In this document: positions 31,440 to 38,702 of the stretch, piece after piece
How the letters are laid out: each line of letters begins with the position of its first letter
Numbering within the stretch: position 1 is the first letter of the stretch
Assembly: GCA_030426925.1 (NCBI GenBank)
Contig: JAUHXT010000008.1
Span: forward strand, 1-42,384
Length of the DNA: 42,384 nucleotides
From: Alphaproteobacteria bacterium
GTDB taxonomy: Bacteria; Pseudomonadota; Alphaproteobacteria; Micavibrionales; Micavibrionaceae
Direction of reading: 5' to 3'
The notes under the pieces: model-generated
What the model saw: the letters and a program-made list of their open reading frames with translations, nothing else
Database searches by the model: none
Told to the model about the DNA's origin: nothing
Program-made: the position numbers and the translations under genes

Positions 31440-31919
31440 TTAGATAGGTTGTGCGTCAGTGGAGTTGAGCAGCGTATAGCCGTCAATCAGCCACGTGCCA
31501 CGTTCGTTTTCCGTCAGGTAAATCATCATAATGACAGACGTGCCGTCCTTGTTCATCATCGCGACTTTTTGCACCAGCTTGGACCCGACCTGTGACTGGT
31601 CGAGGAACGTATAAGACACATGCGACGTCAGCGGCTTGTTCAGAATACGCATCATGCTCATAAAATGATTGCCGTCGCGGTATTGTGATTTGAAATGATT
31701 GGATGTGTAACCGTAAGCTTTGTCACCGTCATATTCGCGGAACGCGCGCAGCTGCTTTTCAATGATGGCCTTGACAGGCTCGCTGAAATCCACGGATACA
31801 TTTTTTGATATGGAATTGTCCTGTGTTCCTTCTTGTGATTCAGCGCGTACATCTGATAAAGATGTAAAAGCTATCAGGATGGACAACGCAATTGAGCTGA
31901 AAAACAAGACAAGACGCAT
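31440..31919 (-). CDS. Secreted DUF4864 protein
   Basis: Exported protein of 159 residues with a signal peptide (MRLVLFFSSIALSILIAFTSLSDVRA, cleavage near residue 26) and a C-terminal DUF4864-like domain. The domain starts EPVKAIIEKQLRAFREYDGDKAYGYTSNHFK and continues with a strand-rich half ending GTWLIDGYTLLN. It resembles SnoaL/NTF2-like folds, which bind small ligands. The function is unknown. It begins at ATG 31919 with GAGGGGA upstream; a TTG three codons earlier is worse. The 3' end is convergent with zntB. Its start codon overlaps the ATG of the divergent DUF1223 gene (31917-31920), leaving no intergenic space. Confidence 0.85.
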   Translation of the reverse strand: MRLVLFFSSIALSILIAFTSLSDVRAESQEGTQDNSISKNVSVDFSEPVKAIIEKQLRAFREYDGDKAYGYTSNHFKSQYRDGNHFMSMMRILNKPLTSHVSYTFLDQSQVGSKLVQKVAMMNKDGTSVIMMIYLTENERGTWLIDGYTLLNSTDAQPI

Positions 31920-32694
31920 GAAACTCAAATCCCCTCAAAAACCACACATTATACATAATTATTATACACTATTTGTGTTTAAGAGTTCATTAATCGTGTT
32001 TTTGGCCGCGGTTTTGGGCCTGTCCGCCGCCCATGCCCAGACCATGCCCGCAGACCAGCAAACCCCTGTAGTTGTTGAACTTTTCTCCTCCCAGGCCTGT
32101 TCTTTCTGCCCTGAAGCAGACAAGATTATGGAGGATATCGCCACCATGGATAACGTCATCGCCCTGAGCTGCCATGTCGATTATTTCGATGTGAAAATCG
32201 GGGCGCTGTCCAAGCCGTTTTGCACCGACCGCCAGACCGAATATGTCGGTCTTTTTGGTGGCGGCACGCATTACACCCCGCAAATGGTCGTAAACGGTTA
32301 CATGGACGTGGTAGGATACAAGGCAGAGAAAATTTCAGCCGCGCTGATTAAAGGCCGCGCCGACCGCATCGCCGGTATCTCTATTCAGCCCAAGGCGGAA
32401 GGCGTGTATGAAGCGCAGCTTCCGGCGATGGATGTCAGTGGCCGCAATGTAAAATTATGGCTGGCGACAATCGACAAACCGCACAAACTGACCGTTGCAT
32501 CCGGTGCGAACAAAGGAAAACGCATGGTGTATACCAATATTGTGGATACACTGTCCGGACAGGGTGCTTGGGACGGAACGGAAAAGCATTTCGCCGTGTC
32601 TCCGCAACTGACCGATGCACAGGCAGGTTTCGCCATCATCGCGCAGGACATGACCAGCGGTAATATCCTCGCCGCCGGCCAGGTTAAGAAGTAA
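31918..32694 (+). CDS. Secreted DUF1223 thioredoxin-like protein
   Basis: Periplasmic protein of 258 residues from ATG 31918, or 239 from GTG 31975. The signal peptide is clearest from the later start (VFKSSLIVFLAAVLGLSAAHA then Q); the first 19 residues would be an unusually long polar lead. The mature domain begins VVVELFSSQACSFCPEADKI with a CxxC (Cys61-Cys64 in the long form), which suggests a thiol-redox function, then HVDYFDV, LFGGGTHYTPQMVVNG and a beta-rich C-terminal half. This matches DUF1223 proteins, which have a thioredoxin fold and unknown partner. The DNA just before 31975 contains TATAAT-like sequence on the minus strand, consistent with the shared promoter region lying between 31918 and 31975. 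A repeat follows seven bases after the stop. Confidence 0.85.
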   Translation: MKLKSPQKPHIIHNYYTLFVFKSSLIVFLAAVLGLSAAHAQTMPADQQTPVVVELFSSQACSFCPEADKIMEDIATMDNVIALSCHVDYFDVKIGALSKPFCTDRQTEYVGLFGGGTHYTPQMVVNGYMDVVGYKAEKISAALIKGRADRIAGISIQPKAEGVYEAQLPAMDVSGRNVKLWLATIDKPHKLTVASGANKGKRMVYTNIVDTLSGQGAWDGTEKHFAVSPQLTDAQAGFAIIAQDMTSGNILAAGQVKK

Positions 32695-32700
32695 AATCTT

Positions 32701-32773
32701 GTCATTGCGAGGAGGGTAACGCCCGACGCGGCAATCCAGTTTTTATGGATTGCTTCGCTACGCTCGCAATGAC
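32701..32773. repeat. Palindromic intergenic repeat, copy B
   Basis: The outer arms GTCATTGCGAG/CTCGCAATGAC (32701-32711, 32763-32773) and inner arms GCAATCCA/TGGATTGC (32731-32738, 32746-32753) are identical in design to the copy at 22093-22169, in inverted orientation. Its right end is read as the C-terminus and stop codon of the GT25 gene. Confidence 0.85.
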
Positions 32774-33546
32774 GATTTATCGCGGAAGTAAGTGGAATAG
32801 AAGAACCAGCGCTTGCCCAGACCTTCATTCAGTTTGAACCATGTGCGCGTCAGCGGGTACAGCGTCTTATCCACCCCCTCCAGCTCGATGATTTTCTGAA
32901 AGCGTTTGTCGCCGATAGCGGATTCCAGCTCTTCGTTATGTAGCGCAAGGCCGGGAATGATGGTGTAGGCGTTCAGCCCGGTTTCCCAGCACCGCCCCAG
33001 AACCGTATCAATCGGGTACGGGGTAGGGGACAGATGCGGCATTAATTTCTTTACGCCCTTAAGCGTCATTAGCGTCGCATGCGCACCGCCCGGCGCCGTC
33101 GGCATCCGCACCAGCCAGTGCCCGCCTGTAAGCTCCAGCACCTTGCGCCCGCCGCGCTTCATCACCTTGTCGGAACCAAGAAAACGGATGCAGTCAAACA
33201 AATGCGTTTTGCCCATCAGCTCGTCCAGCACCGCTCCGAACTGTTCACTGATGATGCAGTCATCTTCGAAAATCACGGCGGCTTCGATATTTTCATCGAG
33301 CATTTTCTGGTACAGAGCTTTGTGGGAGAGCAGGCAGCCGATTTCACCACCGGTCAAATCGCGCCCGAAATACCGTCTGCGTTTATCGGAATCGTAATCC
33401 AGGCAATCGGTGACTTTTGTGCCGCGCGCATCAATCGCATCAAAAAATTCATAAGAAAGCCCCAGCGCGTTAAGCTGCGCTGCCATGTTCTTTCGCCGTT
33501 CATGGCTGTCAGGCAAAGAGATGATGTATATAGGTGGTTGGGTCAT
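32758..33546 (-). CDS. Glycosyltransferase family 25 protein
   Basis: LPS-core or glycan glycosyltransferase of family 25, 262 residues. The signature opening is PPIYIISLPDSHERRKNMAAQLNALGLSYEFFDAIDAR, followed by LTGGEIGCLLSHKALYQKML (the typical GEIGC-x-SH segment, about 66-85) and AAVIFEDDCIISEQF with the acidic D-D metal/donor motif. The end of the protein, DKSSLRA, and the stop are encoded by an intergenic repeat, so the natural C-terminus was probably truncated or extended there. The start ATG 33546 is three bases from the polA stop on the same strand, with the ribosome-binding site in that overlap. Acceptor and sugar are unknown. Confidence 0.9.
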   Translation of the reverse strand: MTQPPIYIISLPDSHERRKNMAAQLNALGLSYEFFDAIDARGTKVTDCLDYDSDKRRRYFGRDLTGGEIGCLLSHKALYQKMLDENIEAAVIFEDDCIISEQFGAVLDELMGKTHLFDCIRFLGSDKVMKRGGRKVLELTGGHWLVRMPTAPGGAHATLMTLKGVKKLMPHLSPTPYPIDTVLGRCWETGLNAYTIIPGLALHNEELESAIGDKRFQKIIELEGVDKTLYPLTRTWFKLNEGLGKRWFFYSTYFRDKSSLRA

Positions 33547-33548
33547 AT

Positions 33549-36359
33549 TTAATGCGCCTCGGCCCAGGAGTGGCCGGAACCTGCTTCGGCAATCAGCGGA
33601 ACGGACAGTTTGGACACAGTTTCCATGGTTTCTTTCACCACGGCCGATGTTTCTTCCAGCTCTTTTTCCGGCACTTCAAAAATCAGTTCATCATGCACCT
33701 GCAGTAGCATCTTGGCGCTTAAGTTTTTCTCTGCCAGTACGCGCGGAATTTTAATCATCGCCCGTTTCATGATGTCCGCCGCCGTGCCCTGAAGCGGTGC
33801 GTTAATCGCTGCGCGTTCCGCACCGCTGCGCTGCGCCGGAATTTTCGCATTAATATAGGGCGTGTAACATTTACGTCCGTAGAGCGTTTTGACGTAGCCG
33901 AATGTCCGTGCCTCTTCCTTTTTATCTTCCATGTATGTCTGGATTTCACTGAAGGTAGTCAGATACCGGTTGATGAAGTCATTGGCATCCTTGGGCGTAC
34001 ACCCCAGCTGCTTGGCCAGACCCCACCCCGATATACCGTAGATAATACCGAAATTGACGGCCTTGGCCTGACGGCGCAAATCGGGCGTGACGTCACTTTC
34101 CGGTACACCGAACACGCGCGCGGCGGTGAGCGCGTGAATATCCACGCCATCCGCGAATGCTTTTTTGAGCGCTTCCACACCCGCCATTTCCGCGGCCAGC
34201 CGCAGCTCCACTTGTGAGTAGTCAACAGACAGCAGCACATGACCGTCTTCGGCGATAAAGGCCTCGCGGATTTTGCGCCCGTCTTCGGTGCGGATGGGAA
34301 TGTTTTGTAAGTTCGGGTCGGACGACGCGAGCCGCCCCGTGCTTGTCCCCGTCATGTGATAGGAGGTATGCACACGGCCCGTCGCCGGATTGATTTCTTC
34401 CTGTAGCGCGTCCGTGTAAGTGGATTTCAGCTTGGCCAGCCCGCGCCAGTCGAGGATATGCTGCACAAATTCATGCCCCTGCGCGGCCAGCATTTCCAGC
34501 ACGTCGACATCCGTCGACCACTGCCCGGTTTTGGTTTTCTTGCCGCCTTCCAGTCCCATCTGTTCGAACAGGATTTCCCCGATTTGTTTGGGGGAGGCGA
34601 TATTGAACTGCGTGCCGGCTTCTTTATGAATCTGTTCTTCCAGCTCCACCAGCTTTTTCGCAAAATCGTTGCTCATCTTTTTCAAAATGGCAGGGTCGAC
34701 TTTGATACCGTGCAGTTCCATCTGCCCGATAACGGGCACAAGCGGGCGTTCGATATCTTCGTACACCGCGCACATCTGTTCCTGCGCCAGACGCGGTTTG
34801 AAAATCTTGTGCAGGCGCATGGTGATTTCCGCATCTTCTGCGGCGTAATTCAGCGCATCGGGAATGGCAACCTTATCAAACGTAACCTGGTTCTTGCCCT
34901 TGCCCGCAACCTCTTCATATTTAATGGGTTCGTGACCGATAAATTCAGCCGACAGCGCATCCATGCCGTGCCCGTGCGTGTGCCCGTCCAGTGTATAGGA
35001 AATCAGCATCGTATCGTCGACCGGCGCCATGTCGATGCCGTGCTTTTTCAAAATCTGCCAGTCATATTTGGCGTTGTGTGCAATCTTCAAAACGCTGTCA
35101 TCTTCCAGAACAGGTTTCAGCGCCTTGATGACATCTTCCAGTTTTAACTGCGGCGTATCATCGGTATTTTCGCCCAGCAAATCCATTTCCTGCACATGGC
35201 CGATGGGGATGTAACCGCCAACGCCCACACGGTAGGACAGGCAGATACCGACAAGCTTCGCCTTCGCCGGGGTGAGTGACGTTGTTTCGGTATCGACCGA
35301 CAGCACGCCCGTTTCATACGCCTTCGTTATCCATGCCTGCAACGTGTCCATGTCGTTGATAAGCGCGTATGTGTTGGATGAGACGGGCGGCATGACTTCG
35401 TTGTCATTACTGCTGTCCGCACAGCCGGTGCTTTCCTGCGGCGCGGCTTCGGTCGTAGTGGCCGTCGATTGCCCAAGGCGCGAAAGCAGGGACTTGAAAC
35501 CCTGCTTTTGCAAATAGGGTACGAGCTTCGATGTGTCGGGATCATGCGCTTTTAATTCTTCTAACTTGAACGGCACGGCGACATCATCGGCCAGCTTCAC
35601 CAGCCGACGCGACATGCGCGCAGCGTCGGCATATTCGATCAGGGATTCACGGCGCTTGTTCTGCTTAATCTCTTCCGCGCGTTCCAACAGCGTATCAAGG
35701 TCGCCGAAGTCGTTGATAAGCTGCGCCGCCGTTTTAACGCCGATGCCCGGAACGCCGGGAATGTTGTCAACGCTGTCCCCGGCCAGTGCCTGAACGTCCA
35801 CGACCTTGTCGGGCGATACGCCGAATTTTTCCTCGACTTCTTTTGCGGTAATGTACACGCCCTTCATCGGGTCGTACATCCGCACATCGCCGTTCACCAG
35901 TTGCATCAAATCCTTGTCCGTGCCGACGATGGTAACTTTCTTGCCCTGCGCCACCGCGATTTTCGCGTAAGTGGCAATCAGGTCGTCCGCTTCATACCCT
36001 TCCATTTCAATGGCCGGAATACCGAACGCATCGCAGGTTTCGCGGAACATCGGGAATTGCGGAATCAAATCCTCCGGCGGTTCGTCCCGGTTCGCTTTAT
36101 ACTGGTCGTAAATGTCGTAGCGGAAATTCGCCCGCGCGGCATCGAAGATAACGGCGAGGTACGGCGCATCCAGGTCGTTCAGCAATTTATGCAGCATATT
36201 GGTAAAACCGTACACTGCGCCAACCGGCGTTCCTTCCGGGTTGGTCATGTTCGCCTTGGCCATCGCGAAATAGGCGCGGAAGATATAGCCCGACCCATCG
36301 ACCAGAAAGATTTCGTTATCGTTTGAAGTTTCCATTTTCGCTGCTGCTGTTTGTGACAT
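33549..36359 (-). CDS. polA: DNA polymerase I
   Basis: Replication/repair polymerase for Okazaki-fragment processing and gap filling; 936 residues. The N-terminal 5'-3' exonuclease domain (to about 310) begins IFLVDGSGYIFRAYFAMAK and has AGDSVDNIPGVPGIGVKTA. The 3'-5' exonuclease domain (about 325-515) keeps its acidic residues in LSVDTETTSL, HNAKYDWQIL and YAAEDAEITMRL, so proofreading is probably active. The polymerase domain holds motif A SVDYSQVELRLAAEM (about 710), motif B RRQAKAVNFGIIYGISG (about 760) and motif C QVHDELIFEVP (about 890). All three catalytic activities look intact. The two histidine phosphatases and rlmB lie upstream on the same strand. A large plus-strand ORF across this gene is a shadow. 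Confidence 0.98.
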   Translation of the reverse strand: MSQTAAAKMETSNDNEIFLVDGSGYIFRAYFAMAKANMTNPEGTPVGAVYGFTNMLHKLLNDLDAPYLAVIFDAARANFRYDIYDQYKANRDEPPEDLIPQFPMFRETCDAFGIPAIEMEGYEADDLIATYAKIAVAQGKKVTIVGTDKDLMQLVNGDVRMYDPMKGVYITAKEVEEKFGVSPDKVVDVQALAGDSVDNIPGVPGIGVKTAAQLINDFGDLDTLLERAEEIKQNKRRESLIEYADAARMSRRLVKLADDVAVPFKLEELKAHDPDTSKLVPYLQKQGFKSLLSRLGQSTATTTEAAPQESTGCADSSNDNEVMPPVSSNTYALINDMDTLQAWITKAYETGVLSVDTETTSLTPAKAKLVGICLSYRVGVGGYIPIGHVQEMDLLGENTDDTPQLKLEDVIKALKPVLEDDSVLKIAHNAKYDWQILKKHGIDMAPVDDTMLISYTLDGHTHGHGMDALSAEFIGHEPIKYEEVAGKGKNQVTFDKVAIPDALNYAAEDAEITMRLHKIFKPRLAQEQMCAVYEDIERPLVPVIGQMELHGIKVDPAILKKMSNDFAKKLVELEEQIHKEAGTQFNIASPKQIGEILFEQMGLEGGKKTKTGQWSTDVDVLEMLAAQGHEFVQHILDWRGLAKLKSTYTDALQEEINPATGRVHTSYHMTGTSTGRLASSDPNLQNIPIRTEDGRKIREAFIAEDGHVLLSVDYSQVELRLAAEMAGVEALKKAFADGVDIHALTAARVFGVPESDVTPDLRRQAKAVNFGIIYGISGWGLAKQLGCTPKDANDFINRYLTTFSEIQTYMEDKKEEARTFGYVKTLYGRKCYTPYINAKIPAQRSGAERAAINAPLQGTAADIMKRAMIKIPRVLAEKNLSAKMLLQVHDELIFEVPEKELEETSAVVKETMETVSKLSVPLIAEAGSGHSWAEAH

Positions 36360-36374
36360 ACACAGCAGTAAAGC

Positions 36375-36965
36375 CTATTGCGGTATATGTTGTCTAGCGC
36401 GAGTTGCGTGCAAAGTTTTTGCTTCGGCGCGGGTGCATGAGGAATAAGGGCTGTCGTAATCACGGAAGCGGTAGGGAACACAATGCCCCGGCTTGTCTGC
36501 AAGCGGTGAGGTGCAGTTGCTGTTCAGCGCATTGAACACCCCGCCATGCGACACGACCAGCACACGAAAGCGCATGACATAAGGCGCGATGGCGGCTTCC
36601 GCCCGCTGCCTGACCGAAGTGATGCTTTCGACCGTACCGGTTTCTGCAACATTGCCGTCGCTGTCCAGCGGTGCAAAAGCCCGCAAAAGCCCTTCAAACG
36701 CGCCGAAATCCCGTTCGGCCAGCTGGTAATCGAAACGTATCGTCACAGGAACCCGCCTGTAGCGGTTGATGACATGGGCTGTTTCCACACAACGCTGAAG
36801 CGGAGAACAAAGAATCAGGTCAAATGAAACATCGCGCAATGCCGTGCCTGCCTGCCGTGCCTGTTGGTATCCGCGCTCATTCAGGGGCGCGTCTGTTGAA
36901 CCAAGCAGGATGCCGCGCTCATTCGCGTCCGTCAGCCCGTGCCGCATGAAATCAAAATCAAACAT
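36375..36965 (-). CDS. Histidine phosphatase family protein (first of two)
   Basis: Phosphoglycerate-mutase-like histidine phosphatase, 196 residues. The RHG motif is in FDFMRHGLTDANERG, the nucleophile His being His9. ERDFGAFEG is the middle acidic site, and VVSHGGVFNAL gives the second His. Substrates of this superfamily range from sugar phosphates to nucleotides, so the function is open. It lies 15 bases before polA and about 40 bases after the second phosphatase, all in the same direction. The C-terminal stretch (ATRARQHIPQ) is short and basic. It differs considerably from its neighbour, so they are old paralogues or independent recruits, not a recent duplication. Confidence 0.87.
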   Translation of the reverse strand: MFDFDFMRHGLTDANERGILLGSTDAPLNERGYQQARQAGTALRDVSFDLILCSPLQRCVETAHVINRYRRVPVTIRFDYQLAERDFGAFEGLLRAFAPLDSDGNVAETGTVESITSVRQRAEAAIAPYVMRFRVLVVSHGGVFNALNSNCTSPLADKPGHCVPYRFRDYDSPYSSCTRAEAKTLHATRARQHIPQ

Positions 36966-37006
36966 GCCTCGGCTTTACCATAAAAACTTTTGGTGTGACA
37001 ATATAA

Positions 37007-37543
37007 TTATAAGGGCAGCGCCTGCCAAACGCCGTTTTCCTGCAAGAAGCGGTAAGGAATAGCATTGCCCGTACTCACATTCTCCCCGCAAAAATGCGTA
37101 TGCACAGCGCGGAATACCCCGCCATGCGATACGAACAAAATTTTGTCATCCGGATACTGGATAAAGGCCGCTTCAATCACCGCCGTCGCCCGCTGCTTCA
37201 CCGCGGACAGATATTCAATCCCGTGCAGCTCGTGGTCCTGTTCTTCGATATCGCCAATCTCGTCCCGGTGCTTGCCGTTCAGCTTGCCAAAGCATCGCTC
37301 GCGCAAATTCTCATGCTCGCTGACGGGAAGGCCAAGCTCTTTATTGAAGATCTCCAGCGTCTGGATACAGCGCTTCATGGGGGAGGTAATAATGCGCGTC
37401 AGGCCGATACCGCTCAGTTTGGGGATAGCGGCTGCGGCCTGCGCTCGGCCGGTCTCGTTCAGGTCGGTATCGGTCGTGCCCTGCCAGCGTCCTTGCCTGT
37501 TCCAGTCGGTTTCACCGTGACGGATAAAATAAAATTCGCTCAT
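37007..37543 (-). CDS. Histidine phosphatase family protein (second of two)
   Basis: Second PGM-like histidine phosphatase, 178 residues. The RHG motif is in EFYFIRHGETDWNRQGRWQGTTDTDLNETG, as in the PhoE/CobC/GpmB-like group. ITSPMKRCIQT, ENLRERCFGKLNG and FVSHGGVFRAVH carry the remaining active-site residues. It looks fully active, perhaps a broad-specificity phosphatase. It starts ten bases after the rlmB stop, on the same strand, and likely belongs to one transcript with rlmB, the other phosphatase and polA. The substrate is unknown. Confidence 0.9.
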   Translation of the reverse strand: MSEFYFIRHGETDWNRQGRWQGTTDTDLNETGRAQAAAAIPKLSGIGLTRIITSPMKRCIQTLEIFNKELGLPVSEHENLRERCFGKLNGKHRDEIGDIEEQDHELHGIEYLSAVKQRATAVIEAAFIQYPDDKILFVSHGGVFRAVHTHFCGENVSTGNAIPYRFLQENGVWQALPL

Positions 37544-37552
37544 AAAAATGTT

Positions 37553-38350
37553 TTAAGCTTTGAAGGCGTAAAGCGCAACAGCCGCCGCGTTCGAAACATT
37601 GATCGACGGCATCGGCCCGTGCATGGGCAGGCGCAAAAGCAAATCGCAATGTTCTTTCACCATCCGGCGCAGGCCCGGCCCTTCGGCCCCCAGCACCAGC
37701 ACCGCTTTGTCGGCAATAGTGGCAGCGCCGATATCATCCCCGCGTTCATCCAGCCCGTAGACGAAATACCCGGCTTCCTGTAACGCTTCGATGGTGCGGG
37801 ACAGGTTTGTTTCGTAAGCTATCGGCACATGCTCCACCGCTCCGCAGGCCGTTTTGGCAAGAATGCCGTCCGCTTCCGGCGCATGCTTGGACTGCATGAT
37901 AAGCCCGTCCGCCCCGAACGCGCAGGCCGAACGCAAAATCGCCCCGACATTATGCGGGTCCGTCACCTGGTCCAGCATCACCAGCAGGGATTTGTCTTTA
38001 CTGGAACCGGAAATAACAAGATCCTGTACGCCCAGTTCCTCCAGCGGCTGGCAGGACAGGGCAATCCCCTGATGCACCGTGCCGGGGGGAAGGGAGCGGT
38101 CCAGCTCCTCCTTGGATACGATGACCGGCTGCGGCCGCTTGGCGTCACTGGCCAGATCAAAATCCTTTAGCGCGTTATCCGTTATATAAAGCACATGGAC
38201 ATGGCGCTTCGGGTTGTCCCACGCCGCACGCACGGCATGCTGGCCGAAAAGGTCGATTTTCAGCCGTTTTCCCTTGTCTTTGTCCTGCTGCCTTCCATGC
38301 GGTTTGTCCTGGTGTTTTGGCCTGTGGCCCTTGTCTTTGCGGTGTTTCAT
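37553..38350 (-). CDS. rlmB: 23S rRNA (guanosine-2'-O-) methyltransferase, TrmH family
   Basis: SpoU/TrmH-type SAM-dependent RNA 2'-O-methyltransferase of 265 residues, most similar in layout to RlmB (Gm2251 of 23S rRNA). An unusually basic, low-complexity N-terminus (residues 1-30, rich in Lys, His, Gln) precedes the small RNA-binding L30e-like domain (about 32-100). The knotted SPOUT domain has motif 1 LDQVTDPHNVGAILRSA (126-142), motif 2 VLGAEGPGLRRM (219-230) and motif 3 PSINVSNAAAVALY (248-261). The family is certain; the exact target is inferred. Upstream, divergently, lies tRNA-Tyr, and the ATG at 38350 shares the promoter space with it. Confidence 0.9.
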   Translation of the reverse strand: MKHRKDKGHRPKHQDKPHGRQQDKDKGKRLKIDLFGQHAVRAAWDNPKRHVHVLYITDNALKDFDLASDAKRPQPVIVSKEELDRSLPPGTVHQGIALSCQPLEELGVQDLVISGSSKDKSLLVMLDQVTDPHNVGAILRSACAFGADGLIMQSKHAPEADGILAKTACGAVEHVPIAYETNLSRTIEALQEAGYFVYGLDERGDDIGAATIADKAVLVLGAEGPGLRRMVKEHCDLLLRLPMHGPMPSINVSNAAAVALYAFKA

Positions 38351-38371
38351 AAAAAGAAGTCATACGCGCTC

Positions 38372-38377
38372 TTGACA
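38372..38377 (+). promoter_or_regulatory. -35 element of the tRNA-Tyr promoter
   Basis: TTGACA in the context CTTGACAT, 46 bases before the tRNA 5' end, fits the strong CTTGAC -35 boxes of alphaproteobacterial stable-RNA genes. The matching -10 is not clear in the T-rich stretch that follows. Confidence 0.4.
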
Positions 38378-38423
38378 TCAGACGCAAAAACCTTTTTTTT
38401 AAGGCTCGCTATTTCTCAAGCGT

Positions 38424-38509
38424 GGAGGGATGGCAGAGCGGTCAATTGCACCTGACTGTAAATCAGGCGTCTTCGGACTACGTTGGTTCAAATCCAGCTC
38501 CCTCCACCA
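38424..38509 (+). tRNA. tRNA-Tyr (anticodon GTA)
   Basis: A class II tRNA of 86 nt. The acceptor stem GGAGGGA pairs with TCCCTCC, and discriminator A and CCA are encoded. The anticodon stem CCTGA/TCAGG encloses GTA. A long variable arm (CGTCTTCGGACTACG) and the T-loop GGTTCAAATCC are present. It reads UAU and UAC. The island-like autotransporter locus begins less than 200 bases downstream. Confidence 0.97.
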
Positions 38510-38702
38510 TTTTCTCTAAGCAGTTGAAAACAAGCCGGATTTCCGATTACAGGAAGAATGGCTCAATTTAAAAACTTTGTATCTGTTTGAATGGAATAGG
38601 TTTTTGGTTCAATGCCAAGAACAGTCGATCATTGTCTTGACTCATGAACAATAGTAACTGCACCCAAAAGCCAGAAAATTATGAAATTATTCCGACATTA
38701 CT

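Noticed and set aside
34458-35147. 229-codon plus-strand ORF inside polA
   Set aside because: Same type of antisense shadow; polA motifs are all intact on the minus strand.
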